A DNA stretch of 64,000 bases. Source: Dendrolimus kikuchii. Lineage: Eukaryota > Arthropoda > Insecta > Lepidoptera > Lasiocampidae. Where the stretch lies: contig CM034414.1 in the NCBI GenBank assembly GCA_019925095.2, positions 412,001 through 476,000 of the forward strand. The letters run 5' to 3'. This document shows, piece after piece, positions 1-11,204 of this stretch. The notes beneath the pieces are model-generated. The model was given only the letters and a program-made list of their open reading frames with translations, did no database searches and was not told the DNA's origin. A program made the translations under genes and the position numbers. Positions within the stretch are counted from its first letter, which is position 1. Every line of letters starts with the position of its first letter.

Positions 1-199
1 AGGGACTCACTACGACCACGATTTTTCCGTTGCACTTGCTTACGGACATTACAATCATAAACACTAGTGGAAGGGCTTATGAGGCGTTGATGTCATAAAC
101 GTCGAAATACACAAATGCCATTGGTTGATTTGAAAATCGCGCCTTTTTCAATGTCAAGAGATAGAGAGAATTCATGATCTGTGGTCAATGCTCACTTCG

Positions 200-355
200 A
201 CCCACCTCTTGACATGGGTCGTTGTAAGTGCTGTATAATCAAAAATGATGACGTCATTAGTGACGTTTTCGCCCCGAGCGTAACGACCGCAGTCGCCTTG
301 TGGAACGGCAGACGGAGCATTTTGGGTGTTGTAAGATACTTAAAGAACACGTCCT
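200..355 (+). repeat. Dispersed repeat, second copy inverted at 59962-60115
   Basis: The stretch around GACGTCATTAGTGACGTTTT and CGCCTTGTGGAACGG is matched on the opposite strand near 60 kb. It carries short TGACGTCA-like palindromes. The 60-kb copy behaves as an insertion, so this is probably a MITE fragment. The ORF across it is not a gene. Confidence 0.55.
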
Positions 356-539
356 ACATAGATTTGTGCAAAGAAAGGAGGAATACAAAAATGTGACGCA
401 GTTATCGACACGTTGACAGACGAATGTGTTGTCCGTGTCTCTAGCAATGATCTATCAGTGAGAAGGAATCCTGTTCAAACGAAGTCGTAGTAAGCAACAT
501 TTACCGTAAAAAATGGTTGCTCCGCAAATGAAACAGTTT

Positions 540-720
540 TGTGTCGCACCGATTTGGGAGGCCTATGTCCAGCAGGAGACTGTGATTGGCTGACGACGAT
601 AGAGGGTAAACATTATACAGCCTTTTTATATGTGATAGAGCTATGCTGGAATCATTATCATAATTACAGCTCTTAGGGCCGGTTCGCTGGTGAGATAGAG
701 AGAAGAGAGAGAGAGATAAC
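540..720 (+). mobile_element. RTE-like LINE 3' fragment
   Basis: The text around GAGGCCTATGTCCAGCAGGA and GGCTGACGACGAT matches the coding end of the LINE at 31000-31890. A GA-rich microsatellite follows at about 692-716. This is a heavily truncated relic. Confidence 0.6.
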
Positions 721-932
721 ACTTTATTTTACACCTTCACAGACAACACACATAAAGAGCACTCACAGCATATTTGCTTGAAACGCTTGACCCTGAGCTA
801 ATCGTGATTCAATTACTCAATTAATTCTTTGAAAGTAATTGTATAACAACTACTACATGTACAAAAAAAAATGCCTAAGACAGACATTGTTAATTTTTTG
901 ATAATGATAAAATAAATTATTTTTAGCTAGAC

Positions 933-2270
933 ATGTTGCTGGGGAGTTACTTGCCGCTTCTTCTCCGTTCACTTTGCGAAGCAGTGAAGATAGAATGTTT
1001 TTCAGTGAAATCTAAAGCATTTGATTGTGTCCAGCACGAAACACTGATCAGGAAACTAAACCTATATAACTACGGTATAAGAGGCTTGGTACTCGACCTT
1101 TTGACATCTTACCTAAATGATAGGATTCAAAAGGTCGAGATCAATGGAAAAAGGTCTCCCGGGACTCCAATTAATATGGGAGTCCCACAAGGATCTATTC
1201 TCAGTCCCTTTCTGTTTCGCGTATATATCAATGATTTACCTTTCTCGATAAAAAAAAATTAACATGACAATGTGTTGTTTGCTGATGATACATCTTTAAT
1301 TTTTAAAATAATGCGACACAAAAAAAAAATTTACGACGTAAACAACGCACTTTCGATTATAGTACACTGGTTTGGCGTGAATAATTTACTTTTAAATAAC
1401 AAAAAAAAACTAAATCTACTAATACTCCATGCCAAATGTTAGACCTATAATGACTGATGTGCTATTAAATGGAAACATTCTAGAGGTTGTAGAGTCAATC
1501 GTTTTTCTCGGTATTATTTTAGATTATAAACTACAGTGGGCCCCCCATATAAATAAATTGGCGAATAGACTAAGCTCTGCAGAATATACAGTGAAAAAGA
1601 TAAGATTCATGACTGATGTTGTTACTGCTCGACTATTTTTCTTTTTTATTTATTTATTATGAACAACACTTCGGACTCGAGTTCCGTACCCTTTTTTACA
1701 ACTTAATTTCTAGATTTAATTTTTTGAATTTAACACGCTTATTAGTTATTTTGGTTCTTGTGTGTGACATTAATTTATTGATTTTTGTGTTGAGGTGTAT
1801 GTATCCTACGAATAACTTATTATATTAATTTATTCTAGTTTTAATACTAAACTTATACTAATATAAGCTCGACTGGTTTACTTTAGCTACTTTCACAGCA
1901 TAATGTCTTGTAGTATTCTATTATGGGGTAAGGCAGCTGATATAAATACTATTTTTGTCCTGCAGAAGCGTGCTATTCGCTCAATTTACAATATTGGAGC
2001 ACAGGAGTCCTTGTGGCTTCATGGTATATTTTTGAAAATGTTCTTTATGTTAAGGAAAATATCTCTGATTTTCCCAGATTAGGTGATGGACATTATAGAA
2101 ATACTAGGAACAAAAATTAGAAACTCCCCCCTGTAGGCTCCATAGAGTTTACAATAGTTTCGTGGGGTAAAGTATAATGCTCTTTAACAAAATACCAGAA
2201 AACGTTCAAGAACTTGTTTAAGTTTAAAAAATTAATAACGTAACATTTGTGCGAGAAAGCTAAACGACTA
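933..2270 (+). pseudogene. Jockey-like non-LTR reverse transcriptase relic
   Basis: Broken ORF2 fragment. The first part (933-1262) has SKAFDCVQHETLI (RT motif A), GVPQGSILSPFLFRVYINDL (motif B) and, after a stop, NVLFADDTSLIF (catalytic FADD). It continues with NNLLLN, VFLGIILDYKLQW and, from about 1867, SYFHSIMSCSILLWG and QKRAIRSIYN, the usual order for Jockey-type ORF2. Stops and frameshifts show it is dead, and a 240-bp element interrupts it at 1635-1874. Confidence 0.85.
1635..1874 (-). mobile_element. LINE/SINE 3'-end insertion with 8-bp target duplication
   Basis: The Jockey relic is interrupted at GCTCGACT (1627-1634), which is repeated at 1867-1874 where the RT frame resumes. The insert, read on minus, begins with a short TAGTATAAGTTTAGTATTA segment and ends in an A-rich tail. 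The same sequence occurs at 42840-43084 and 55530-55750, so it is a mobile family. Confidence 0.8.
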
Positions 2271-2329
2271 AAGATACGACTAAAGATTTACTAGACGACC
2301 GCACCCAATGGGAATAATGCGATCGCTGC

Positions 2330-2480
2330 CAAACTCTTCCAGTAAATATGTATAAAAATTACTATGATAAAAAGATGGATGGATTGTGTGAAGGATGATA
2401 TGATGATTTGTGGTGTGACAGAAGATGTATGTCAGAATAGGGGAGTGTGAAGGAAAAGACATGTTGTGCCGACCCGAATT
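2330..2480 (+). mobile_element. RTE-like LINE 3' tail fragment
   Basis: Reads as degraded RTE C-terminus (WMDCVKDDM, GVTEDV, then an ADPN-like end) and resembles the fragment at 25615-25820. Truncated and without an open frame. Confidence 0.5.
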
Positions 2481-2559
2481 AATTGGGATATAGTGAAAGA
2501 AAAGAGAAAAGAGAGACAGAGAAACTTTGTAATAAATAAATAAAAAATAAACTACAAAA

Positions 2560-3110
2560 TAAAAGGCGAATCTATATATTAATACGTGAAGCAAAAACAC
2601 AGCAATACCTTCGTACCTACCCCTTTTTACGAAAATTGCGCGGACGGAGGAGTATGAAATTTCGCACACTTATAGTTTATATAGGGAAGGAGTGCAGAAT
2701 ACTAATATTTTTTTTATTATGCATAAAAAATACATTAAATCAATAAAATAATGTACCATGTATTTGCCATATATACTCTTTTGTTTATTGTTGCCTTGGT
2801 GAAGTCTGTGATTATAGAAGTAGTCTTTAACAACAGAATCTTAGGGCCGCTTGCATAAGGTGGCTTAAATTTATTTAAGAAACAAAAAACGCATTTATCA
2901 CCCTTAAATACAATTAGCGTCTTGCAGAACGCAAAATTTGCCGCTAAATATGTTTAAAGAACTGTCAATACGTTTTGTGTAAAGCGTATTTAGGCAGTTT
3001 AATATGATTAACTAATTTTATTTAAAGGCGATCGTTATGCAAGCGGCCCTTAATAATGTTCAAACTTATAATTTAAATTAATTATTATGATCGAATTTCG
3101 ACCACGGGTG
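2560..3110. repeat. Dispersed repeat, three copies in window
   Basis: The block with CGGACGGAGGAGTATGAAAT, then an ACCATGTATTTG stretch and TCTTTTGTTTATTG, recurs at 11205-11565 and 60800-61040. This copy holds an extra insert around 2840-3050. Family not recognised; I see no coding potential. Confidence 0.6.
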
Positions 3111-3300
3111 ACCAGTAGTATTAATAATTATGAAGTAAAGATGTTTCTGGGGAATTTGTTGGGCCGCTTCTTCTTCTTTAACAGTAACTAAAATTGCTTT
3201 AGAAGCGATGGTAGACTCATGACTTTCAATAAGTAATCTGTAAGATTCCATTTTGAAATAAATACATATTTTCAATTTATTGACAAGAGTTATGAATGTC

Positions 3301-3402
3301 AAAAAAGCAAGTGAGGTGTGTAAGAATGGGCCTAAATGGCGCTCTGTTGTTCGTGCCTACCCCGCAAGGGAACTGGCGTGAAGTTATGTATGTATGTATG
3401 TA
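3301..3402 (+). mobile_element. RTE-like LINE extreme 3' end (YPARELA family)
   Basis: Carries the end of the coding frame (KASEVCKN-like, then YPARELA stop in other copies) followed by a TATG simple-repeat tail. It is one of at least eight truncated copies, the others at 8143, 28548, 31890, 36478, 37832, 41138 and 44608. Confidence 0.75.
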
Positions 3403-3711
3403 TTTTCAATTTCTTTTGAATAAAAACTTTTGAATTCGAAATAAATTATGAATCAACGAAGATGGCCTTTATGCTGTGTCATTATATATAAATAAGTTAA
3501 TTAATTTCTGGCACGATCTTCAATCTTATCCACTTTTATCAGTATTACCTGTATTTGTAGTACTTGGAAAGCCGGCGCCAGATACAGCATGAAACATTTG
3601 ACTTCTTTGATTGTTATGTGTGGCACGGATCTTTGAATATGTTGAGGATCGTGATGGTTGTTGGTTATGTTGTGTCCGTTGTGCGGTGTCCAAAGTTTTA
3701 ATCCGTCCAAG

Positions 3712-3961
3712 AATAGATAAAGAATACAATTCCCTTCGGCCGGGAGGCCTGTGGTAAGAGGTAACAAAACAACCCACAGCCAGGTGGTATTTGCTCGTCT
3801 GGACGGCCATCACCCCTGGTCTAGATTATGTCGCCATGACAATCTCGAGTTGTGTCCCGGCATTAGTGGTCAAGCTCCAGCCTCTCTTTAGAGAGCAACA
3901 GCATATTGGTAACCGCTTTCGATCAGGTGGACTGTCTGCTGAACTCATGCAATAAAAAAAA
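3712..3961 (+). mobile_element. ~300-bp A-tailed retroelement, diverged copy
   Basis: Old copy of the window's most abundant repeat. The family consensus starts TTATCCGTGCAGGAACGGAG, has GTAAGAGGCGAC near the front, and ends CTCCTGCAATAAAAAA. The oligo-A tail and variable-length copies indicate retroposition; no open frame is shared by all copies, so it looks non-autonomous (SINE-like or a LINE 3' end). Confidence 0.8.
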
Positions 3962-4129
3962 ACCAATAATAATTGTACGAAGGAATGGCGAGTCACCGTC
4001 TGCCCACTTTTTCCATGTTCCCCGAACATTGCGACACGCAGACGTCATTGTCCCAGTAATCCAAATCTCTAGTTCCACTAACAGTTCATCCAAATATCAC
4101 GGTACGTGTTGTTCTCATTTTCTATAATA

Positions 4130-4430
4130 GTCCTACAATGACCGCGGCTTGTCCTTGGGTGCATTATTATATGGTGTAGACAGGGGTACTCGCCGGTCAG
4201 TGTCACGCCACATTTACATTAAATTTGTCAAGGGCCTCTACGTGTCGGCTGTCGCATGGTCCTACGCAAGCCCTCCAAAAGTGCGGTTCATTTCTATGAC
4301 CCGTGTTCTTCAGAGACATACAAAAACGTGTTTTATGCATATTATATTCATTAATTTGAAATTGAAAGAATCCGCGATGGAGGTCCGCCACCACAGTGAC
4401 ATGACATCTTCGCACGAGGTAACTGCTTAG
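4130..4430. repeat. Dispersed repeat, inverted partner at 39895-40110
   Basis: Segments such as CATTTACATTAAATTTGTCA and AGGGCTTGC/CCTCCAAAAGT match the opposite strand near 40 kb. The two ORFs here lie within the repeat and have no family features. Confidence 0.5.
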
Positions 4431-4499
4431 TACCCTTTCTCGCTGCGGGAATTGATTTGATAGAGCCGTGCTGAAATTATATCTTGACTACGGCTAGCT

Positions 4500-4726
4500 T
4501 TTTTAGACAGGGGAAATCCGTTTGAGGAATAAGCCGCTACAGGCATAGATCGGGGGTGGCACTAGCATGCCCAGTTAAAACTGGTGCCACGCTATTGCCA
4601 CTCCCCAGTTAGGGATACCCACTAAAACCCTTAGGTGTTCCGTCCTACGTCTTATGCCAGGGCTACGGGAAAGCGGGATTCCCATCTATTCCATTCTACG
4701 CGTGCCCTGGCAGGCGGGGGCCTCAC
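4500..4726 (-). mobile_element. GC-rich tail fused to U6 pseudogene
   Basis: A relatively GC-rich unit that begins exactly where the U6-like sequence ends. Read on minus it runs GTGAGGCCCCCGCC, then CACCTAAGGGTTTTAGTGGG and TGGTGCCAC-type segments. It looks like the 3' untranslated end of a non-LTR retrotransposon; the family is not named with confidence. Confidence 0.4.
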
Positions 4727-4776
4727 AAAAATGTAAAACGCTTCACGATTTTGCGTCTCATTCTTGCGCAGGGGAC

Positions 4777-4814
<38 letters not shown>

Positions 4815-4833
4815 ATATTGCCGAAGCAAATAC
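4727..4833 (-). pseudogene. U6 snRNA pseudogene
   Basis: The minus strand reads TTTGCTTCGGCA, ATACTAAAATTGGAACGATA, CAGAGAAGATTAGCATG, CCCCTGCGCAAG, CGCAAAATCGTGAAGCG and ends ACATTTTT, the full length and order of spliceosomal U6. Differences occur in the 5' stem, after the CATG, in the GATGACACG block and just before ACATTTTT. No snRNA promoter was recognised on the 5' side. U6 is normally almost invariant, so this is most likely a retroposed copy. Confidence 0.88.
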
Positions 4834-4936
4834 AGACTACAGCTAGCTGGGCCAACTCGATCGGGGTGATACTACCCTCTCACACAACATTCGCATAAAA
4901 GATTAGTCTTCAGCTACTCGTGTTTCGTATGAAGAA

Positions 4937-5012
4937 TGAGGGTTACGAAGACTGTGTTGCAGTGAGGTAGGCCGCCAAAGGCTTAGCCCGCTCAACCACA
5001 GAAGCCGACAAT
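4937..5012 (-). mobile_element. tRNA-derived SINE fragment
   Basis: Minus strand carries GGTTGAGCGGGCTAAGCCTT and a GCCTACCTCACTGCAAC-type segment, the head of the tRNA-like SINE seen complete at 12531. Only the head is kept. Confidence 0.6.
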
Positions 5013-5039
5013 TAGATGGGCCGTCTGCTAGTTTGTGAG

Positions 5040-5600
5040 GTTTACAGTCCAAAGGGCCGGTAAGATATAGGGAACCGAACATAAGACAGTTTATGGTAGT
5101 CATCGCAGCAGACAACTGAGAACTGGCTAGCGCTTTTTTATTAGACTCGACTTTATGTTGTTGGTCTGAAGACCTTACAACTTTATCGGGGTTTTCGGGG
5201 CGAGCGCCATAACTTCGCGAACCCGGAAAGCAACTTGCTCGATAGAGCTCCCTAGAGGGCTTTACCTCAGCTGGACTGTTGTTATGAGAGAGGGATGAAT
5301 GCACTGACTGAAAACGCGCGACGAGTGATGTGAAGCCCGAGGGGAAGGATCCCGGCGGACTGAGATCAGCAATTCGAGGCGGCCTACACTATCTTACCGC
5401 CGTTTCACTGGCTAGCGCATTTTTTTTTGTTTCAGCGATACCGGACTTTGAGAGCTTCCCGACTCCGTGGGAGCAGAGGCGTTCAGCCCGGAAGCAGCGC
5501 GCTCAAGGAGGCAGCTCCTGTGCGGTTGGACCTCGGCTCGACCGCTGCGGGGGATTGACTTTATAGGATTAAGCCGTAAAAGGCTGAATGAGCTAAGCCA
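5040..5600. other. GC-rich unassigned block
   Basis: More GC-rich than its surroundings, with short frames on both strands (for example 5330-5566 and 4903-5304) that show no domain, repeat partner or splice pattern I recognise. It is probably transposon-derived. Confidence 0.3.
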
Positions 5601-6066
5601 ACAGGCTGAAGTATTTATATAATGGGAATTCGTTATCGACTCCGACACGGGAATGACTGTATTAATAGCTGCTCTATCTCGCTCACATATCATCCGTTCC
5701 GCTCACATATTTTGCTATGTAATTGCTGTTACCATTTCCAAAGAAAATAAGTTCACTTTAGTTCTTCATCAGCACTCGACAGTGAATACTCTGCCATCTG
5801 AAGTATTATTTAATACCCTACCTCTCGCTGCTAGTGTATTTGGGTTGACATATCCTTGTACATAGAGAACGCCTTTAAAACACAAAATTAAAAAACTCAT
5901 TTATCATCTATAATCATACTGTTTGGCCTCATCTGTATCCCTGTCTATATCACTTGATCGACTGTATTTGTCATTAGAATGATTTAGTAACACTTTTATC
6001 ATAATCCTTTTATCTACATCCGGGTTGTTAATTATTATAATATAAGTTAATGTTGATTTAGTGTGA

Positions 6067-6374
6067 AAGGACATCGTGCAGGAACGGGAATACAATTTCC
6101 TGCGGCCGGGCAGCCTGTCGTAAGAGGCGACAAAACAACCCACAGCCAGGTGGTAGGACATTTGCTCGACTGGATGGCGACCACCCCTGGTCTAAAGTAT
6201 GCCGCCATAACAACCTTGTGTTGTGTTCCGGCATTAGTAACCAGATTCCAGTCTCCCTTAAGAGAGCATCAGCGCGCATTTGTAGCATCTTTGGTGTTGC
6301 AAGTATCCATAGGCGATGGTAACCGCTTTCCATCAAGTGGGCCGTCTGCCTGTCTGCTGAACTCCTGCAATAAA
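6067..6374 (+). mobile_element. ~300-bp A-tailed retroelement, near full length
   Basis: Starts near CGTGCAGGAACGGGAATAC and ends CTCCTGCAATAAAG. It belongs to the family described at 3712. Its short frames are read-through of the repeat. Confidence 0.85.
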
Positions 6375-6379
6375 GACTT

Positions 6380-6780
6380 ATTTACAGAACTGCACCACTT
6401 GCCATGGACGGGATGGTCAACCCTGGAGTTACCATGCTCAACGCATGCGCCACGGTTCTTTAGTTGTTCCGCGTACATCAATGATCTCGAAAGAAATTCC
6501 CGCTATGCGATTTTTAACAAGGCATCATAGAGTTTCTTCGCGGCCGAGAATGCGTTGGCAATTGGATCTTCGGCCGCCGAGAGCTCCCTATGGAAGGGTC
6601 CCCGACCTACAGTTAATGTCACAGAGATGGAGACGCAGCAGTGTTTCGCGCGCGCTCACCTCTCGTGGGGCGCGTTGCCGGCGCCGGGGGCTTGGCTCCT
6701 CCGGCAGTAAAAGAGGCCGTTGGGCTGCTGCTTGCCAGAGCCTGTGGAACTGCAAGGCTAAATACGTGTGGCTCTGGTAT
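6380..6780. other. GC-rich unassigned block
   Basis: Contains a SCSAYINDLERNSRYAIFNKAS-like frame at its left side, reminiscent of an RT YINDL motif but too short to call, and a strongly GC-rich centre (about 6530-6730). No host gene is recognised. Confidence 0.3.
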
Positions 6781-7006
6781 ATATAATAATGACGAAATAA
6801 GTCCAAGAGTTATTTCATATAAATACAATGTCAAAAATATAAAAATGAAATAAAATAATAAAGTTTGCTAACAAATATACTGTCGTGTCTATTGCGACTT
6901 GTTATGTCTAATACTACTACTTGTCCCAATGAAGCGAATCTAAGCGTACGGCCTGAATGGCAAAACGTCCGGCGGGGCGACTGTCAGCGCGGGCTGAATA
7001 GAACAT

Positions 7007-7022
7007 TAGGGTTGCCAACCGT

Positions 7023-7060
<38 letters not shown>

Positions 7061-7582
7061 TTGTACTATATTTCGGGTCGGCGTACTGTTGAAGAAATAT
7101 ATAGTACGCAAAAATACTATATTTTCAACACCGAACGAAATCTAACCAACAAATATTTATTTAAAAAAATATAATTAACGCGCTTTTTCATTAAATTTTG
7201 AGTGAGGCGAGTTCGTGTAACCGAATTCCGGACTCCGAACGCATCTACAATCTCTTGTCTTTGGCTCCCACTGATCTCTATTCTCTATACTAACTGGAGG
7301 CGCTGGCAGGATGTCAAAGTTGTCAATATCAAATTGACAACATCGGAAATCGTTTGATTTTGATAAAGGATATGACATTTTTATTTCAGAGAAAGCTTTG
7401 TTAAAAAAATGCAAAAAGTGCGTGGAAATATAGTTTTTATAAAAATAAATAAGTAACAAATATATCTTTGTCTATTTTTAATTTTTTTCCATAAACTACT
7501 ATATCTTTTAGAAGTGTACTATAGTTTTTTATAACTAATTTGAAAAATATTGTATTTCGCTGAGAAAATGTTGGCAACCCTA
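7007..7582. mobile_element. MITE with TAGGGTTGCCAAC terminal inverted repeats
   Basis: Perfect 13-bp inverted ends TAGGGTTGCCAAC (7007-7019) and GTTGGCAACCCTA (7570-7582) bound an AT-rich interior with a TA microsatellite at 7028-7057. There is no transposase frame, so it is a non-autonomous DNA transposon; the CAGGGTTGCC-like end resembles hAT termini. Confidence 0.7.
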
Positions 7583-7689
7583 TAGAGCATCCCATGAGTG
7601 CACGCTCGGCGTTCGTCGTTCACAAACTGGTTTAAACCTGACCACGACGTACACACCATGATCAAATAACAGAAGTGTTAAAACGAGGT

Positions 7690-7838
7690 CAGATCAGCAT
7701 ATCAAATAAACGTGCATGTATGAAGAGGTTAATGAAAGTAGATGAAGCGAAAGTTGTCTGTCAGGATCGTCCCAAGTGGAGATCTATAGTCTCTGTCTAC
7801 CCCCATGGGAAAAAGGCGTGATAATATGTATGTATGTA
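7690..7838 (+). mobile_element. RTE-like LINE 3' end, diverged family
   Basis: Encodes KRACMKRLMKVDEAKVVCQD and WRSIVSVYPHGKKA stop, followed by a TATG repeat tail. It is parallel in layout to the YPARELA family but clearly diverged. Confidence 0.7.
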
Positions 7839-8142
7839 AATGAGTTTCTATACGGTCTCAGCGCACGCCTGATCCGAGCATGCAGCGTTCCTATACACGA
7901 CTCGTCGCTCTACGCACAAATCCTCGCTAGCGTTTCCATTTGTTTGACACGAACGCTGCACGCTCGAATAGAGCGGACACTCAGGTCATACGCTAACACT
8001 CTTCACTGCGTTTCGTCCGTAGTGCACCAATCAAAATTTAAAAAATAAAAATGACTTCCTTATAACTTCTATTCGTTTAATAGCAACAAAAATTGCTTGA
8101 AGTAATACTAGACTCTCATGAGTTTGAATAAGTACATACATA

Positions 8143-8396
8143 CATACATAACTTCACGCCAGTTCCCTTGCGGGGTAGGCACGAGCAACAAAGCGCCATT
8201 CAGGCTTATTCTTACACACCTCACTTGCCTCTTTGACATTCATAACTCTTGTCATGCACGCTCGTCTGTTCTTAAGGCTCCTGACATCACCTTCTGCTAG
8301 TACACGATAAATTTGATCATGGAAGGTGTGTCGTGGCCTTCCACGACTTCTACATCCATCCACTTTTGCATTGTATATCTGTTTAGTCACATTTGA
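8143..8396 (-). mobile_element. RTE-like LINE 3' end (YPARELA family)
   Basis: Minus-strand frame MTKQIYNAKVDGCRSRGRPR, HTFHDQIYRVLAEGDV, KNRRACMTRVMNVKEASEVC and YPARELA, then the TATG tail on the low-coordinate side. A 5'-truncated copy. Confidence 0.85.
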
Positions 8397-8399
8397 ATA

Positions 8400-8848
8400 A
8401 GTAATTTATAATATTCTAAGGCAACACAACTTTGGAATATGCTGCCTCTTACTGTCAGAGAGGGCAAATCCTTACCAACGTTTAGAAATTTACTCAGAAA
8501 ACACTATTTGTCCGTAAATAGCTATGTTTGATTAACACAATATAATCATGCTAATACATTTATTATAATAACGTATGTATTTTGGAATATATTATTGTAT
8601 ATGTGTATATATATGAATATGTATATATGTATGTATTTGTATATTTATTTGTTAAATTCTTTTGAGTATTTATGTATCTATTGCCATTTTCTGAACAACC
8701 TACATCGCCTGATTCAATTTTTTTGTTTGTTATTTAGGTTGCCTGGAAGAGATCGCTTTGAGCGATAAGGCCGCCTATTGTATCGCCTAAAAAATATTGT
8801 AAATATGGTCTGTTTTTGTAATTGTATATTTTGGTGTGCAATAAAGTG

Positions 8849-8886
<38 letters not shown>
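8400..8886 (+). mobile_element. Jockey/CR1-like LINE 3' end
   Basis: Frame LWNMLPLTVREGKSLPTFRN LLRKHYLSV stop (8420-8530) is a typical ORF2 C-terminus. It is followed by a 3' UTR with TTGCCTGGAAGAGATCGC, AAGGCCGCCTATTGTAT and GTGCAATAAAGTG, then a TA microsatellite at 8850-8886. Confidence 0.75.
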
Positions 8887-8889
<3 letters not shown>

Positions 8890-8899
8890 GAACCTCAAA

Positions 8900-9700
8900 G
8901 GACGTCGATATGACGTTGTGGTTATTGAGGGCTCCTTTACTTGTTGTGCAATATAGGAAATATTAAACACACGATTTATCACTAGATATAATATATTCCG
9001 ATTAGTTTACATATCTTTTTATGCTATGAATACAATAATAACATTGTTTTGATCAAGCCCCTCGTGTGTAGCTGTCAAATTGAGGTATCGAACCCTGTGT
9101 TGCCTGGAATGGCCGTGCTAGTATTGTCAGTATTAAATATTAATGGTTGCGTTCGAAGAACGCCACACATATCACTCTCTCTAATCCAATCAAGGCAACT
9201 CAATTTGTCTTTTGCGGAAGGATATGCTAAACTAGACATATGTTCGGTGTGCCATCTGCGCCTTGCGCGTGGAATCTCTTGGAGGTGCATTTCCAGTCAA
9301 TATTATTGTTCTGTGGTAAACGAAAACACCATAACTTATATTACTTGAGTAATGTTTGTAATTATAAATAACAACAAAACGTATCTACGTCTGGTTTAGT
9401 ATCGTAATGAGTTATAATCACAACACGTGATGACGATAAAAAATAATTTTGTTACTCATGATGAGTGTGCTATTCTGCGCTTATGTATCATTATGGCTTA
9501 TGATCTAAGGATACCGTTAAGAAAAATGTAAGTATTTTTACAACATTGTGTCCACGAGGTTTTGTTTTTGAAAATTTTCATAATGAAAACATTGGAACGA
9601 AAAACGTATTTACCGTGTTTTCTTTTACAGTTGCTTTCCCATAGACGTCATTAATTTTACTTCCTACTTCTTACTACTAGGTAGTATACCTATACTACCT
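8900..9700. other. No gene seen
   Basis: AT-rich. The frame at 9049-9348 has no recognisable domain and no splice context; I see nothing else supportable. Confidence 0.4.
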
Positions 9701-9712
9701 ACTACCTAGTAT

Positions 9713-9853
9713 ATTATAAACGCGAAAGTTTGTAGGAATGTGTGGATGTATGTTTGTTACTCTTTCACACAAAAACTACTGAATGGATTTTGATGAAACT
9801 TTACAATAATATAGCTTAAACTTCAGAATGAAGTGTAAGCTATATTATTGAAT
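9713..9853. repeat. Common lepidopteran dispersed repeat
   Basis: Contains AACGCGAAAGTTTGTAGGAA and ACTACTGAATGGATTTTGAT, phrases found widely in moth and butterfly introns. The last part pairs with itself (ATATAGCTTA/TAAGCTATAT). Confidence 0.5.
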
Positions 9854-9859
9854 AAGAAG

Positions 9860-10500
9860 GTATCTTTCCATACTAAAAGATCGACCCATCTTCCAGGGCA
9901 TCAAAGACATCCCGTCCGGTCTTTTGCCATCGTCGTGATACAGTCCATTCGGCTCAAGAATGGCCGGTACCCGACGGTGACAAGGGCACGGCGGATGATG
10001 TAATTTATCGCATGGTGTGGTATTCTTCCGGCACTCTGAATACATGGCAAGCCGTGGTGACCTGAACTGCCGACTTTATCCCCACACGGCAGCTATGAGG
10101 GACTAAAGCGGCTGCCCCCAGTCGAATAGAGACGGCAATCCTGCAAGTAATGTCGTCTAGAAGTGTGCCTGAATTCAACGAGGGCTACGCATGAAGCCAC
10201 AAATTTCACTCCCACCTCGAGATTGCTAAAAGACGGACACGCTCAATCTGATTAGTTCTAGATGACAAAAGTTTTTCGAATGTCAATTTGCTGAGCGGGC
10301 CGTCCCAAAGCTTTTCCGATGTGACGTTGGGAGAAGAGTCAATTTCTCCTCCTTGGTCCTAGAATAGGTTTAGGTGGGTCAATGAATTATAGAAGATAAT
10401 ATGTGGAATATAATGTATTCAATCAGTTCCGTGACAACCGGAGGACATCTATGCAAAAAAGGGTACACTGGCCTGCCGAAGCCTTGGAAGCTCTCAAGTC
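9860..10500. other. Unassigned, probable old transposon sequence
   Basis: Moderately GC-rich text with many interrupted short frames on both strands. No motif allows a family name, and no host exon is seen. Confidence 0.3.
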
Positions 10501-10608
10501 AAGCAGTTCAACAGCTCTAGTATTAGCTAGTTAAAGTAAGGGTAGCGTTGGTCCTGGAATTAGATGACGAAGAATAGGCATTAGGTTTGACACAGTGTCC
10601 TCCGCTAC

Positions 10609-10936
10609 TTTTTTTTTTTTTTTTTTTTTTATTGCAGGAGATCAGCAGACAGGCAGATGGCTTACTTGATGAAAAGCGCTTACCATCGCCTATGGACATT
10701 TGCAACACCAAAGGTGCTACAAATGCGCTGCTGCTCTCTTAAGGGAAACTGGAACCTGGTCACTAATGCCGGAACACAACTCAAGGTTGTTATGGCGACA
10801 TACTTTAGACCAGGGGTGGTAGCCATCCAGTCGGACAAATGCCCTACCACCTGGCTGTGGGTTGTTAAGTCGTCTCTTACGACAGGCCGCCCGGCCGCAG
10901 GAAATTGTATTCTTTCTCCGTTCCTGCACGGATAAA
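10609..10936 (-). mobile_element. ~300-bp A-tailed retroelement, full length
   Basis: Nearly complete copy; the oligo-A tail appears as a long T run at 10609-10630 and the head ends at CCTGCACGGATAA. Same family as 3712. Confidence 0.88.
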
Positions 10937-11204
10937 AACTACAAAACTACATCAGCTCAATTAATTATATTTAACTTTAATTAGTAAAACAGCTGATATT
11001 TGAATTTCGTGCGAGAGCCAAACTTAACCGCCATCACAACTTTCTTAAATTCTTGACAGTGACATAGTTTGCTAGACATTAGTACTGTCATTGGCATGTC
11101 TTTATTTTTTTTAATGGTGCAAGTGCAACGCTACATACAGCGAAATAAACATTTCTTAGTAATATTAATCATTACACTTAGATCATATAGACATGTTATA
11201 TCTC

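Noticed and set aside
4903..5304. 133-residue minus frame as a gene
   Set aside because: Overlaps a tRNA-SINE head and GC-rich repeat-like sequence; the translation shows no family features.
9049..9348. 99-residue frame as a small gene
   Set aside because: No domain, no splice context and an overlapping frame of similar length on the other strand.
10657..10935. 92-residue frame with CCSLKGNWNLVTNAGTQ as a conserved protein
   Set aside because: The similar peptide recurs in nearly every copy of the ~300-bp retroelement, so it is repeat read-through.
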